Source: Sphingomonas oleivorans (GTDB lineage: Bacteria; Pseudomonadota; Alphaproteobacteria; Sphingomonadales; Sphingomonadaceae). Taken from it: a DNA stretch of 64,000 nucleotides. The notes below the pieces were generated by a model. The model was given only the letters and a program-made list of their open reading frames with translations, was not told where the DNA came from and searched no databases. Positions within the stretch are counted from its first letter, which is position 1. Each line of letters opens with the position of its first letter. Positions 22,521 to 35,150 of this stretch are shown here, in pieces. The position numbers and the translations under genes were made by a program. The DNA lies in the NCBI RefSeq assembly GCF_003050615.1, contig NZ_NWBU01000009.1, forward strand, positions 186,001-250,000, written 5' to 3'.

Positions 22521-22611
22521 AACCCGAAGCCGGGGTTTCCTGCGGCGTAGAATTCGCTCCGAAGGGATGGGAGCGCGATGTCCGCCGGGATGACGCAAGA
22601 GGAAGGCTGAA

Positions 22612-24006
22612 ATGGCTGATTACGACTTCGACGTCCTCGTCATCGGTGCCGGTCCCGGCGGTTATGTCGCGGCGATCCGCGCCGCGCAGCTCGGGCTCAA
22701 GACCGCCTGCGCCGAAAGTCGCGCGACGCTCGGCGGCACCTGCCTCAATGTCGGCTGCATCCCGTCCAAGGCGCTGCTCCATGCCTCCGAATTGTTCGAG
22801 GAGGCGCATACGGGTGCGCTCGCGAAGTTCGGCGTGAAGATCGATGGCGCGGCGCTCGATCTCGATGTGATGCATGGCTCGCGCATCGATGCGGTGAAGG
22901 GGCTTACCGGCGGCGTCGAATTCCTCTTCAAGAAGAATAAGGTCGAATGGCTGAAGGGGCATGCGACCTTCGTCTCGGCCGATACGGTCGATGTCGCTGG
23001 ACGCCTTGTGCGGGCGAAGAATATCGTGATCGCCACGGGCTCCTCGGTGACGCCGCTGCCGGGCGTCGAGATCGACCATGAAGTGGTGGTCGATTCCACC
23101 AGCGCGCTCGAACTACCGCAGGTGCCGGGGCATCTGGTCGTGATCGGCGGCGGCGTGATCGGGCTCGAGCTGGGCTCGGTCTGGCGGCGGCTGGGTGCCA
23201 AGGTCACGGTCGTCGAATATGTCGACCAGATACTGCCGGGTATGGATGGCGACGTCCGCAAGGAAGCAGCCAAGCTCTTCAAGAAGCAGGGCTTCGACAT
23301 CAAGACCTCGACCAAGGTGACGAAGGTGGAGCGCAACGGCAAGGGCGCGATCATCACGATCGAGCCCGCGGCAGGTGGCGCGGCGCAGACGATCGAGGCG
23401 GACGTGGTGCTCGTCTCGATCGGCCGTCGCCCCAATACGGACAGGTTGGGCCTGGAGAAGGCGGGGCTCGACACCAATAATCGCGGCCAGATCGAGATCG
23501 ATCATGATTTCGCCACTAAGGTCCCCGGCATCTGGGCGATCGGAGACGTGGTCCCGGGCCCCATGCTCGCGCACAAGGCGGAGGATGAGGGCGTCGCGGT
23601 CGCCGAGAATATTGCGGGCCTGACCGGCATCGTGAATCATGAGGTGATCCCGAGCGTCGTCTACACCCGTCCGGAGATTGCCGGCGTCGGCCTGACCGAG
23701 GAGCAGGCGAAGGCGAAGGGCGAGGTCAAGGTCGGCAAATTCCCCTTCCTTGCCAACAGCCGCGCCAAGGCGAACCATGACACGGACGGTTTCGTGAAGG
23801 TGATCGCCGACGCGAAGACGGACCGCGTTCTGGGCGTCCATATCATCTCCTCCGTCGCCGGCACGATGATCGCGCAGGCGGCGCAGGCGATGGAATTCGG
23901 CGCCACGTCCGAGGACATCGCCTATACCTGCCATGCGCATCCGACCCATTCGGAAGCGCTCAAGGAAGCCGCGATGGCGGTGCAGGGCAAGCCTATCCAC
24001 ATGTGA
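22612..24006 (+). CDS. lpdA: dihydrolipoyl dehydrogenase
   Basis: 464-residue E3 flavoprotein that reoxidises dihydrolipoamide in 2-oxo-acid dehydrogenase complexes. FAD motif IGAGPGGYVAAIRAAQLG; redox disulfide Cys44/Cys49 in GGTCLNVGCIPSKALL; NAD motif VIGGGVIGLELGSVW; C-terminal catalytic His/Glu in CHAHPTHSEALKEAA. As the last gene of the cluster it most likely serves the SucAB complex. Confidence 0.96.
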   Translation: MADYDFDVLVIGAGPGGYVAAIRAAQLGLKTACAESRATLGGTCLNVGCIPSKALLHASELFEEAHTGALAKFGVKIDGAALDLDVMHGSRIDAVKGLTGGVEFLFKKNKVEWLKGHATFVSADTVDVAGRLVRAKNIVIATGSSVTPLPGVEIDHEVVVDSTSALELPQVPGHLVVIGGGVIGLELGSVWRRLGAKVTVVEYVDQILPGMDGDVRKEAAKLFKKQGFDIKTSTKVTKVERNGKGAIITIEPAAGGAAQTIEADVVLVSIGRRPNTDRLGLEKAGLDTNNRGQIEIDHDFATKVPGIWAIGDVVPGPMLAHKAEDEGVAVAENIAGLTGIVNHEVIPSVVYTRPEIAGVGLTEEQAKAKGEVKVGKFPFLANSRAKANHDTDGFVKVIADAKTDRVLGVHIISSVAGTMIAQAAQAMEFGATSEDIAYTCHAHPTHSEALKEAAMAVQGKPIHM

Positions 24007-24101
24007 CGCCTGCCATCCGGCGCATATCATCCATTTTCCACTGTCGGGCAGGCGGCTATCTGTGCTGCCGCTGATCAGCCGCGTGGTGGAATGGGGGCCG
24101 G

Positions 24102-24731
24102 ATGATAGGGGTGGAGCAGATGAGGATCGTGCCGGCGCTGCTGGCCTGGCTCGACCTGGCTGGGATCGCGATGTTCGCGGCATCGGGCGCGTTGGCGGCG
24201 GCGCGGGCGCGGCAGACGATCGTGACCTTCCTCTTCTTCGCGGTGGTGACGGCCACGGGCGGCGGCACGGTGCGCGATCTGCTGATCGGGGCGCCGGTCT
24301 TCTGGATGCAGGACAGCCGGGCGCTGGCGGCCTGCCTGATCGCGGGGCTCGCCGTATGGATGACGCCGCGGCGCTGGTGGCGACCCAAGGCGCTCGATTG
24401 GTTCGATGCGGTAGGCCTTGCCGTCTATGCCGTCTATGGGGCGGCCAAGGCGCTGGCCTTCGGCATATCGCCGCTGCCGGCGGCCGGGATGGGCGTGGTG
24501 ACGGCCTGTATGGGCGGGATCATCCGCGACGTTCTGGCGGGCGAGCCGTCGATCCTGCTGAGACCGGAAATCTATGTGACGGCGGCGGCGCTGGCGGCGG
24601 TGGCCTATGTCGGGCTCGGCGAGCTGGGCGTGGCGCCGCAGATCGCGGCGGCGGTGGGCGCGCTGGCCGGGTTCGGCCTGAGGGCGCTGGCGATCGGGCG
24701 GGGACTGGCGCTGCCGGCCTATCGCGGATGA
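24102..24731 (+). CDS. trimeric intracellular cation channel (TRIC/UPF0126) family protein
   Basis: 209-residue integral membrane protein with about seven hydrophobic helices arranged as two UPF0126 repeats. The glycine-rich motifs TATGGGTVRDLLIG in repeat 1 and ACMGGIIRDVLAGEPS in repeat 2 are the family signature. Bacterial members form trimeric K+/cation channels; some family members have been linked to glycine transport. The start may instead be the ATG at 24120 (MRIVPALLAW). It ends at a convergent terminator. Confidence 0.88.
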   Translation: MIGVEQMRIVPALLAWLDLAGIAMFAASGALAAARARQTIVTFLFFAVVTATGGGTVRDLLIGAPVFWMQDSRALAACLIAGLAVWMTPRRWWRPKALDWFDAVGLAVYAVYGAAKALAFGISPLPAAGMGVVTACMGGIIRDVLAGEPSILLRPEIYVTAAALAAVAYVGLGELGVAPQIAAAVGALAGFGLRALAIGRGLALPAYRG

Positions 24732-24734
24732 GTT

Positions 24735-24768
24735 GGCTCGTTACCCCCCTGTGAGGGGGTAACGAGCC
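24735..24768. terminator. bidirectional terminator between TRIC gene and eda
   Basis: Long 14-bp stem GGCTCGTTACCCCC / GGGGGTAACGAGCC with a 6-base loop, between convergent stops at 24731 and 24774. Confidence 0.8.
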
Positions 24769-24773
24769 TTGGT

Positions 24774-25391
24774 TCAGGCCTTGGCGAGCGCGGAGGCGGC
24801 CTTGGCGGCGGCGGTTATCGCGTCGGTGTCGGGCGCGCCGGCGGGGACGAGCCAGCTGCCGCCGACGCAGCGCACGGCACCGATGGCGAGCCAATCGGGC
24901 GCGGTCGCCTGGGTGATGCCGCCGGTGGGGCAGAAGCGGACCTGATGGAAAGGCGCCGCCAGCGATTTCAATGCCTTGATTCCGCCGGCTGCTTCCGCTG
25001 GGAAGAATTTGAAGCGGGTGAGGCCGAGATCGAGACCGCGCATGATATCGCCCGCATTGGCGATGCCGGGCAGGAAGGGAATGCCGCGATCGATAGCGGC
25101 GCGGCCGAGCGGCTCGGTGAGGCCGGGCGAGACGATGAAGCGCGCACCCGCGCCGATGGCCGCATCGAGATCGGCGGCGTTGAGCACCGTGCCGGCACCC
25201 ACCACCGCGCCTTCGACCTGGCTCATCTCACGGATCACGTCGAGCGCCGCGGCGGTGCGCAGCGTGACTTCGAGCACGGGCAGGCCGCCCGCGACCAGCG
25301 CCTCGGCGATCGGCCGGGCATGCGCCACATCGTCGATCACCAGCACGGGGATCACGGGGGCGAGCGTCATCACGGCATCGATATCGGTCAT
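24774..25391 (-). CDS. eda: KDPG aldolase (2-keto-3-deoxy-6-phosphogluconate aldolase)
   Basis: 205-residue class I aldolase that splits KDPG to pyruvate and glyceraldehyde-3-phosphate, the last Entner-Doudoroff step. The Schiff-base lysine is Lys128 in TRFKFFPAE and the catalytic glutamate is Glu41 in LEVTLRT; the VGAGTVLN loop is present. The ATG at 25391 overlaps the glk stop (ATGA). Last gene of the zwf-pgl-edd-glk-eda operon. Confidence 0.95.
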   Translation of the reverse strand: MTDIDAVMTLAPVIPVLVIDDVAHARPIAEALVAGGLPVLEVTLRTAAALDVIREMSQVEGAVVGAGTVLNAADLDAAIGAGARFIVSPGLTEPLGRAAIDRGIPFLPGIANAGDIMRGLDLGLTRFKFFPAEAAGGIKALKSLAAPFHQVRFCPTGGITQATAPDWLAIGAVRCVGGSWLVPAGAPDTDAITAAAKAASALAKA

Positions 25392-26371
25392 TGAGTATGC
25401 TCCTGGGCATAGGCGGCAGCCGCGCCGAACAGGCCGGGCTGGGGATGGGTGATGAGTTTGACGGGCAGCTTGGCCATGCGCGATTCGAACCGCCCCTTCG
25501 CGACGAAGCGCTGGCGGAAGCCCGAATTGGGCAGTTGCCCGGCAAGGCGCAGGCCGAGCCCGCCGGCAATGACGACGCTGGTGCCGCCCTGCGCCAGAGC
25601 GAGATCGCCCGCCACTGCGCCGAGGCTCTGGCAGAAGCGGTCGAGCGCCGCTGCCGCGAGACTGTCGCTGCCCTCGAGCGCCGCCGTCCACAGGCTCTTG
25701 TCGTCGAGCGGCTGGATCGGCCGGCCTTCGATCGAGGCCAAGGCCTCATAGATGCTGATGAGCCCCGGGCCGGAGACGATGCGTTCGACCGAGACGCGGC
25801 GATAGCGCGCGCGCAGGCGGACGAGGATCGCGTCGTCGATCGCGTCGAGCGGCGCGAAATCGATATGGCCGCCCTCCGTCTCGATGACGAAGCTCTGCTC
25901 CCGCCGACGCAGCAATTGCCCCACGCCGAGGCCCGTGCCGGGGCCGACGATGGTGGTGACGCCTTCGGGCGGCAGAGGGATATCCGGCCCGCACAGATGG
26001 CGCAGATGTTCGGGCCCGACCTGCGCCACGGCATGGCCGACCGCGCCGAAATCATTGACCAGCGTGTAGCTGTCCACGCCCAGCCGCTCGGGGATCAGCG
26101 CGGGGCGGATGATCCAGGGATTGTTGGTGAGCTTGAGCACCTCGCCGCCCACCGGGCAGGCGATGGCGATGCCCGCCGCGCGCGGCAGCGGCCGGCCCTG
26201 TTCGCGGGCGACCTGCATGGCGAAGGTCTCCCAGGCTAGGCGGAAGCTGCCATGTTCGGCCGTCTTGAGCGTGGTTTCGGGCCCGAGCGACAGGACGCGC
26301 CCATCCTCCACCTCGGCGATGGCGAAGCGGGCATGGGTGCCGCCGATATCGACCGTGACGATCTCCGCCAT
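25388..26371 (-). CDS. glk: glucokinase
   Basis: 327-residue Glk-type glucokinase (E. coli Glk family, not ROK). Phosphate-binding motif [12 protein letters not shown] at the N-terminus, sugar-binding [11 protein letters not shown], second phosphate motif [12 protein letters not shown], and EGGHIDFAP. It makes glucose-6-phosphate, the substrate for Zwf encoded upstream. The frame is open further upstream over edd, but [11 protein letters not shown] at 26371 is the family start, 2 bases after the edd stop. Confidence 0.94.
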   Translation of the reverse strand: MAEIVTVDIGGTHARFAIAEVEDGRVLSLGPETTLKTAEHGSFRLAWETFAMQVAREQGRPLPRAAGIAIACPVGGEVLKLTNNPWIIRPALIPERLGVDSYTLVNDFGAVGHAVAQVGPEHLRHLCGPDIPLPPEGVTTIVGPGTGLGVGQLLRRREQSFVIETEGGHIDFAPLDAIDDAILVRLRARYRRVSVERIVSGPGLISIYEALASIEGRPIQPLDDKSLWTAALEGSDSLAAAALDRFCQSLGAVAGDLALAQGGTSVVIAGGLGLRLAGQLPNSGFRQRFVAKGRFESRMAKLPVKLITHPQPGLFGAAAAYAQEHTQ

Positions 26372-26373
26372 CG

Positions 26374-28190
<1,817 letters not shown>

Positions 28191-28194
<4 letters not shown>

Positions 28195-28802
28195 GTCCGG
28201 CTCCAGAAGATTGTGATCGGGGAGGTAGCGGCGCGGATCAGCCGGGCGATCGGCAGATCATTCTCGCCGGCGATGGCGGCTTCGAGCACTGCGCGCTTGT
28301 CCGCGCCGCGCAGGACGAGGATCAGCTCGTCGGTATCGAGCAGCGCCGACTGGCTGAGCGTCAGACGCTCGAACGGCGCTTCGGGGGGCAGCGGATCGGG
28401 CAGGGTGCGCAGCACGGTGGCGGGGCTTTCCGGCAGGTTCGAGCCTGGGAAGATCGAGGCGATATGCCCATCCGCCCCCATGCCGAGCCAGACCAGATCG
28501 AAGCGGGAGAGAGCCATGCCCTCGCTCAGCGGAACGAGATGGGCGGGCGTCGCATCGAGCGCCTGGGACAGAAGGCCGAAATTGCTTGCCGGATGATCGT
28601 GCGGCACGATCCGGTCGTCGGTGAGCGTCACCGTCGCCTTGCCCCAGGGGAGCGGCTGGCGGCGCAGCAGATCGAAGATCGGAATCGGCGTGCGTCCGCC
28701 GGGCACCGCGATCGATCGCGGCCCGGGGCGGGACAGGACCGAGGCGATGCGATCGGCAACGGCCTCGGCATCGGCATGCGCCGCCCAGACGATATCAGTC
28801 AT
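28191..28802 (-). CDS. pgl: 6-phosphogluconolactonase
   Basis: 203-residue DevB/SOL-type lactonase. The substrate-binding segment [15 protein letters not shown], the [17 protein letters not shown] stretch and the [16 protein letters not shown] motif are all conserved. It hydrolyses 6-phosphogluconolactone to 6-phosphogluconate between Zwf and Edd. It overlaps zwf by 8 bases and edd by 4. Confidence 0.93.
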
Positions 28803-30255
28803 GCCAGCTCACCCCATCCCGTTCGGTGAGAGCGATCGCGGCGGAGGGCCCCCATGTGCCCGCTGCATAGGGCTTGGGCGTCATGCAATTGGCTTCCCAG
28901 CCCTGGCGGATCGCGTCGATCCATTCCCATTGCGCCTCCACCTCGTCGCGCCGGACGAACAAGGTGGGATCGCCCTCGATGAGATCGAGCAGCAGCCGTT
29001 CATAGGCGATGCGCCGGCGCACATCGGCAAAGGCATTGGCCATGCTGAGATCGAGCGGGATTTCGCGCAGGCGGATGCCCTCGCGATCGAGCCCGGGCTG
29101 CTTGGCCATCATCAGAAGGCGGATATTCTCCTCCGGCTGGAGGCGGATCACCAGCTTGTTGGGGCGCAGCACGGCGCCGCCGGTGGCGAAGATCGAATGC
29201 GGCACCGGCTTGAACTGGATCACGATTTCCGACTGACGGGCGGGAAGCCTTTTGCCGGTGCGCAGATAGAAGGGCACGTCCTTCCAGCGCCAATTGTCGA
29301 CATGCGCCTTGAGCGCCACGAACGTCTCCGTATCGGAGGCATGGCCGAGCTCGTCGGCATAGCCGCGCACCGGGGCGCCGCCCACGGCACCCGGGCCATA
29401 TTGGCCGATCACGCTGTGCCGCGCGGCATCGGCCGGGCCGATCTTGCGCAGCGAGCGCAGCACCTTGACCTTCTCGTCACGCACGGCGGCGGCGTCGAAC
29501 TGCGACGGCGGCTCCATCGCGACCAGCGCGAGCAGCTGGAGCATATGGTTCTGCACCATGTCGCGCAGGCTGCCCGAGCCGTCGAAATAGGCGATGCGCC
29601 CTTCCAGCCCGACCGTCTCGGCGACGGTGATCTGGACATGCTCGATCCCCTGCGCGTTCCACATCGGCTCGAACAGCGCATTGCCGAAGCGCAGCGCGAG
29701 CAGATTCTGCACCGTCTCCTTGCCGAGATAATGGTCGATGCGGAAGGTCCGCTCCTCGGGGAAGACCGACTTCACCGCATCGTTGATCTGGCGCGAGGAG
29801 GCGAGATCATGGCCGAGCGGCTTTTCGAGCGCGAGGCGCACGTCCGGCCCCGCAAGGCCGGCCGCGTCCATCCCCGCGATCGTCGCCGCGAACAGCGAGG
29901 GTGCGGTCGACAGGAAGATCGAAAGCTCGCCCTTGTCGGGCACCGCCTCGGCGAGGCGCGTGAAGCCCGCCGGATCGGAGACGTCGGCGGTGACATAGCT
30001 CAGCCGCGCCAGGAAGCGCGCGACGGCATCCTTGGTCAGCCGATCGGAATCGATGAAACGCTTGAGCGCATCGGCGGCATGTTCGCGGAAGCCGGCATCG
30101 TCCATATCGCTGCGCGCCGTGCCGATGATGCGGAAATCGGCGGGCAGCAGCCCGTCCGCGTCCAGCCCGAACAGCGAGGGCAGCAGCATGCGCTGCGCAA
30201 GATCGCCCGTCGCGCCATAGAGAAGAAGTGCGGCACTGGAAGTTCTAGTCGTCAT
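28795..30255 (-). CDS. zwf: glucose-6-phosphate 1-dehydrogenase
   Basis: 486-residue enzyme, first gene of the Entner-Doudoroff operon. The coenzyme-binding motif is YGATGDLAQRM and the catalytic segment is RIDHYLGKETVQNLLALRF with the active-site His. A strong GGAGG ribosome site precedes the ATG. The product NAD(P)H and 6-phosphogluconolactone feed the pgl, edd, glk and eda products encoded directly downstream. No HexR- or GntR-type regulator gene is adjacent. Confidence 0.96.
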   Translation of the reverse strand: MTTRTSSAALLLYGATGDLAQRMLLPSLFGLDADGLLPADFRIIGTARSDMDDAGFREHAADALKRFIDSDRLTKDAVARFLARLSYVTADVSDPAGFTRLAEAVPDKGELSIFLSTAPSLFAATIAGMDAAGLAGPDVRLALEKPLGHDLASSRQINDAVKSVFPEERTFRIDHYLGKETVQNLLALRFGNALFEPMWNAQGIEHVQITVAETVGLEGRIAYFDGSGSLRDMVQNHMLQLLALVAMEPPSQFDAAAVRDEKVKVLRSLRKIGPADAARHSVIGQYGPGAVGGAPVRGYADELGHASDTETFVALKAHVDNWRWKDVPFYLRTGKRLPARQSEIVIQFKPVPHSIFATGGAVLRPNKLVIRLQPEENIRLLMMAKQPGLDREGIRLREIPLDLSMANAFADVRRRIAYERLLLDLIEGDPTLFVRRDEVEAQWEWIDAIRQGWEANCMTPKPYAAGTWGPSAAIALTERDGVSWHD

Positions 30256-30341
30256 TTATGTGCCTCCGTTACTCGCCCTTTCGCCCGGCTGGCGGGCATC
30301 GGCAAGGGGCGGGATCATTCGGTGCTGGTTTTGGGTTTCGA

Positions 30342-30500
30342 TCAGGTGGGCCAGGCGGCATTTTGGAGCAGGATCCGATATCCGTCCGGATTTTCGAAGC
30401 GGGACAGCTCCTCCAGCCCCGGCCCGTCGCGATAGAATCGGATGACGGCTTCGAGATCGTCCGTCGGCCGGGCAACGCGCAATTGGGGAAGAGCGATCAT
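30342..30500 (-). pseudogene. internally deleted VOC/glyoxalase-family gene remnant
   Basis: A 52-codon reading frame starts MIALPQLRVARPTDDLEAVI and continues FYRDGPGLE, the N-terminus of a common VOC-family protein. It then jumps directly to FENPDGYRILLQNAAWPT, the C-terminus of the same family. About 70 residues of the usual protein, including the middle metal ligands, are missing, yet the frame is kept and closes with TGA. I read it as a deletion remnant, probably non-functional. It lies 86 bases upstream of zwf on the same strand. Confidence 0.7.
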
Positions 30501-30558
30501 ATGCGCGGACTAGCCCCTCGGCCAAGCTTCTGTCCAGCAGGCCGGACGTGGAAACGTA

Positions 30559-30575
30559 ATATTGCTGCGCAATAT
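30559..30575. repeat. inverted repeat upstream of the VOC remnant and zwf
   Basis: ATATTGC-TGC-GCAATAT, a perfect 7-base inverted repeat about 300 bases upstream of zwf. It is operator-like in size. The rest of 30501-30758 holds no gene that I can see. Confidence 0.3.
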
Positions 30576-30758
30576 CGCAGCGAAGGCGGCAAAAAATAAC
30601 TCGGGTGGTTTTTACGGGGTGCCTTTCCTCGCTTCATCCGATCGTCTGAGCGGTCCCGAGGGGACGGCAGAACGAAAGGCGCGCCGGATCGTTTTCCTTA
30701 GCATGGGTCATTTTCGTGGCGCGGCCTTGCGGCCGTTGCCCAGCTTCAGAGACGAGCC

Positions 30759-32599
<1,841 letters not shown>

Positions 32600-32628
32600 T
32601 CATGCGGGCCCGCCGCGCAGCGCACAGC

Positions 32629-34062
32629 TCAGGGCGCGTTCGTCGCCTCCCATCCGCCGCCGAGCGCGAGGAAGATCGCGACCTGATCGCGCGCGATGCG
32701 CGTATCGATCGCGGCGAGTTGCTGATCGGCGGCGATCGCGGTGCGCTGCGCGTCGAGCGCGGTGAGAAAGCCGGTCCGCCCGGCGCGGAACAGCCGATCG
32801 GCATCCGCCGCCGCGCGCGCCGCCTCGTCCCGCGCGGCGAGCGTCGCGGCGCGTTCCTCCAGATCATGGCCATAGATGCTGAGCGCGCGCTCGGTCTCGT
32901 CCAGCGCGGTCAGCACCGCGCCGTCGAAGCGGGCAAGTGCTGCGTCGCTTTCGGCTTCCGCCCCGGCGATCCGCGCGCGGGCACGGTCGCGATTGGGAAA
33001 TTCCCAGCTGATGAGCGGGCCGATCGAGAATTTGAAGGAATCGGCGCTGAGCGGATTTTCGAGGAAGCCGACCGATCCGGCCGAGGCGCCGAAGGAGATA
33101 TGGGGATAGAGATCGGCGGTGGCGACGCCGATGCGCATGACGGCGGCGGCCAGCCGGCGCTCGGCGGCGCGAATATCCGGCCGGCGCTTGAGGAGCGCAG
33201 CACCGTCCCCCACCGGGATCGGGCGGGACAGGCGCGGCTCGGCCGCGCAGCGATCGACCTCGGGCGCGAAGTCGGCGGGCGGCTTGCCTGTCAGCACCGC
33301 GAGGCGGAAGGCCGCGATCCGCCGCCGCCCGGCAAGCGCAGGCAGGGTCGCCAATATCTGCTTCTCCTGCGCGCGCGAGCGGGTGGCGTCGAGCGAGGAG
33401 CCGCGTCCGCCCCGGACGAGCCGTTCGGTCAGCTCGGTGCTGCGGCGCTGCAGCTCGATCGAGCGTTCGGCAATCGCGATTTCGCGGCCGGCGGAGCAGG
33501 CGTCCAGATAGGCGCGGGTGACGTCCGCCACGATCGTCACGCGCGTCGCGTCATAGGCGGCGCGCGCCGCCTCGGTCTCGGCGCTGGAGGCAGCGATGGC
33601 GCGCTCGATCTGGCCGAACAGATCGACCTGATAGGAGATGCCGGCAGTCGCGGAATAGATGGAGACGTTGGGGATCGGCTCGCCCGGCATCACCTCCTCG
33701 ATCGCGGAGGGCTTGATGTAAGCGGGGCCGCCCTGAACGCTGGTCTGAACGCGGCGTTCGTCCTCAATGCCTAAATGGGCGGCTTCGGCACGGCGGATAT
33801 TGGCGGCGGCGACGCGCAGATCGCTATTGGCGGCGAGCGCCTCGCTGATCAGCCGGTCGAGCGTGGCGTCCTGATAGAGGCGCCACCAGTCGGGCGGCAG
33901 GGGCGCATCGGTGACGGGCACATGTTCGGCGCTGACGAACGCGCCGGTCGCCTTGGAGCTCTTTGGGAGTGCGCTCGCGGGGCCGTGATAGTCGGGGCCG
34001 ACCGTGCCGCATCCGGCGAGCAGCAGCGCCGCAGCGCCCGCCACGATCCCGTTGCGGATCAT
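32629..34062 (-). CDS. NodT-type outer membrane efflux lipoprotein
   Basis: 477-residue TolC-like outer membrane factor. It starts with a lipoprotein signal (LLLAGCGTVGPDYHGP) and contains the two OEP repeats of long helices (e.g. LRVAAANIRRAEAAHLG and FRAGRTGFLTALDAQRTAIAADQQL). It would form the exit channel for the FUSC/HlyD pair upstream. Its ATG overlaps the HlyD gene stop by 4 bases. Last gene of the efflux operon. Confidence 0.9.
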   Translation of the reverse strand: MIRNGIVAGAAALLLAGCGTVGPDYHGPASALPKSSKATGAFVSAEHVPVTDAPLPPDWWRLYQDATLDRLISEALAANSDLRVAAANIRRAEAAHLGIEDERRVQTSVQGGPAYIKPSAIEEVMPGEPIPNVSIYSATAGISYQVDLFGQIERAIAASSAETEAARAAYDATRVTIVADVTRAYLDACSAGREIAIAERSIELQRRSTELTERLVRGGRGSSLDATRSRAQEKQILATLPALAGRRRIAAFRLAVLTGKPPADFAPEVDRCAAEPRLSRPIPVGDGAALLKRRPDIRAAERRLAAAVMRIGVATADLYPHISFGASAGSVGFLENPLSADSFKFSIGPLISWEFPNRDRARARIAGAEAESDAALARFDGAVLTALDETERALSIYGHDLEERAATLAARDEAARAAADADRLFRAGRTGFLTALDAQRTAIAADQQLAAIDTRIARDQVAIFLALGGGWEATNAP

Positions 34063-34937
34063 GACTGCGTCTTTCCGGGCAGCACTTCCACGGTTGCGGT
34101 CCGCCCGGCGATCAGCCGCATGCCGGGCGGGGTCCGGTCGATGGCGATGCGCACGGGGATGCGCTGTGCCAGCCGGACCCAGCTGAAGGTGGGATTGACG
34201 TTGGCGAGGAGCGACTCGCCCTCGGCGCGCTCGCGATCCTCGATGCCGCCGGCGATGCTCTGAACATGGCCGATGATCGGCCGCTTCTCGCCCATCAGCT
34301 TCACGCGCACGGGATCGCCCATATGGATGCGCGCGATCTTCGGCTCCTCGAAATAGCCGACGATATGAATCGTCTGCGCATCGATCAGCGCGAGCACGGG
34401 ATGCCCGGCGGTGGCATAGTCGCCCGGCCGGAGCACGAGATTCGCGACCCGGCCGGTGACGGTCGCGCGAACCCGGCAGCGCGCCAGATTGAGCCGGGCG
34501 ACGTCCAGCGCATTGCGCGCGATGGCGAGATCGGCCTCGATCTGCTCGGCCTTGGCGCGCAGCCGCTCGGTATCCTCGGCGGCTACCAGATCGCCCAGGC
34601 CGATGCTGCGGCGGATCTCGCGGCGGACCTGCGCCAGCTCGGCGCGGGCACGGGCGATGTCCGCCTGGGCGCGGATGACGGCGAGGCGGAAGCGTTCGGG
34701 ATCGACCTCGAACAGCAGGTCGCCCTTATGGACGAACTGGTCGTCCCGGACCGCGACGCGCACCACGGGCCCGGTCACGTCGGCGGCGATCTGCGCCACT
34801 TCCGCGCTGACGCGGCCGTCGCGCGTCCAGGGCTCGACCTCATAGGCGATCCACACGGCGCGCCCCACGACGATGGCGGCGAGGACGGCGGTGAGCGTCA
34901 TCAGGACACGAAGAATCCGGAGCAAGGTCGGCGACAT
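34059..34937 (-). CDS. HlyD/AaeA-type periplasmic adaptor subunit
   Basis: 292-residue membrane fusion protein with one N-terminal membrane anchor (about residues 10-30), a split biotinyl-lipoyl domain (AADVTGPVVRVAVRDDQFVHKGDLLFEVD and ATVTGRVANLVLRPGDYATAG), an alpha-helical hairpin between them, and a beta-barrel domain. AaeA-like adaptors link FUSC-type pumps to outer membrane factors. Three-base gap from DUF1656. Confidence 0.9.
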   Translation of the reverse strand: MSPTLLRILRVLMTLTAVLAAIVVGRAVWIAYEVEPWTRDGRVSAEVAQIAADVTGPVVRVAVRDDQFVHKGDLLFEVDPERFRLAVIRAQADIARARAELAQVRREIRRSIGLGDLVAAEDTERLRAKAEQIEADLAIARNALDVARLNLARCRVRATVTGRVANLVLRPGDYATAGHPVLALIDAQTIHIVGYFEEPKIARIHMGDPVRVKLMGEKRPIIGHVQSIAGGIEDRERAEGESLLANVNPTFSWVRLAQRIPVRIAIDRTPPGMRLIAGRTATVEVLPGKTQS

Positions 34938-34940
34938 GGA

Positions 34941-35150
34941 TCAGCCCGATATGTGGAAGATGAGGAGCACGGCGATCTGCCCCCAGAGGATCACGAACAG
35001 TGCGATATCGAACAGGCCGCGATGCCAGACGAAGCGGTAGACGCCGCATCGCGCGAGCAGCCATTGGCCCACGCGGCCGAGCAGGAAGGCGAGTATCGCC
35101 GCCACGAACAGCGTGTTCACATAGACGCCGAAAAAGTCGATCTCGGCCAT
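34941..35150 (-). CDS. DUF1656 (AaeX-like) small membrane protein
   Basis: 69-residue protein with two transmembrane helices (VNTLFVAAILAFLLGRVGQWLL and FDIALFVILWGQIAVLLIF). DUF1656/AaeX proteins are regularly encoded between FUSC pumps and their HlyD adaptors; their role is unknown. The start overlaps the FUSC gene stop by one base. Confidence 0.85.
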   Translation of the reverse strand: MAEIDFFGVYVNTLFVAAILAFLLGRVGQWLLARCGVYRFVWHRGLFDIALFVILWGQIAVLLIFHISG

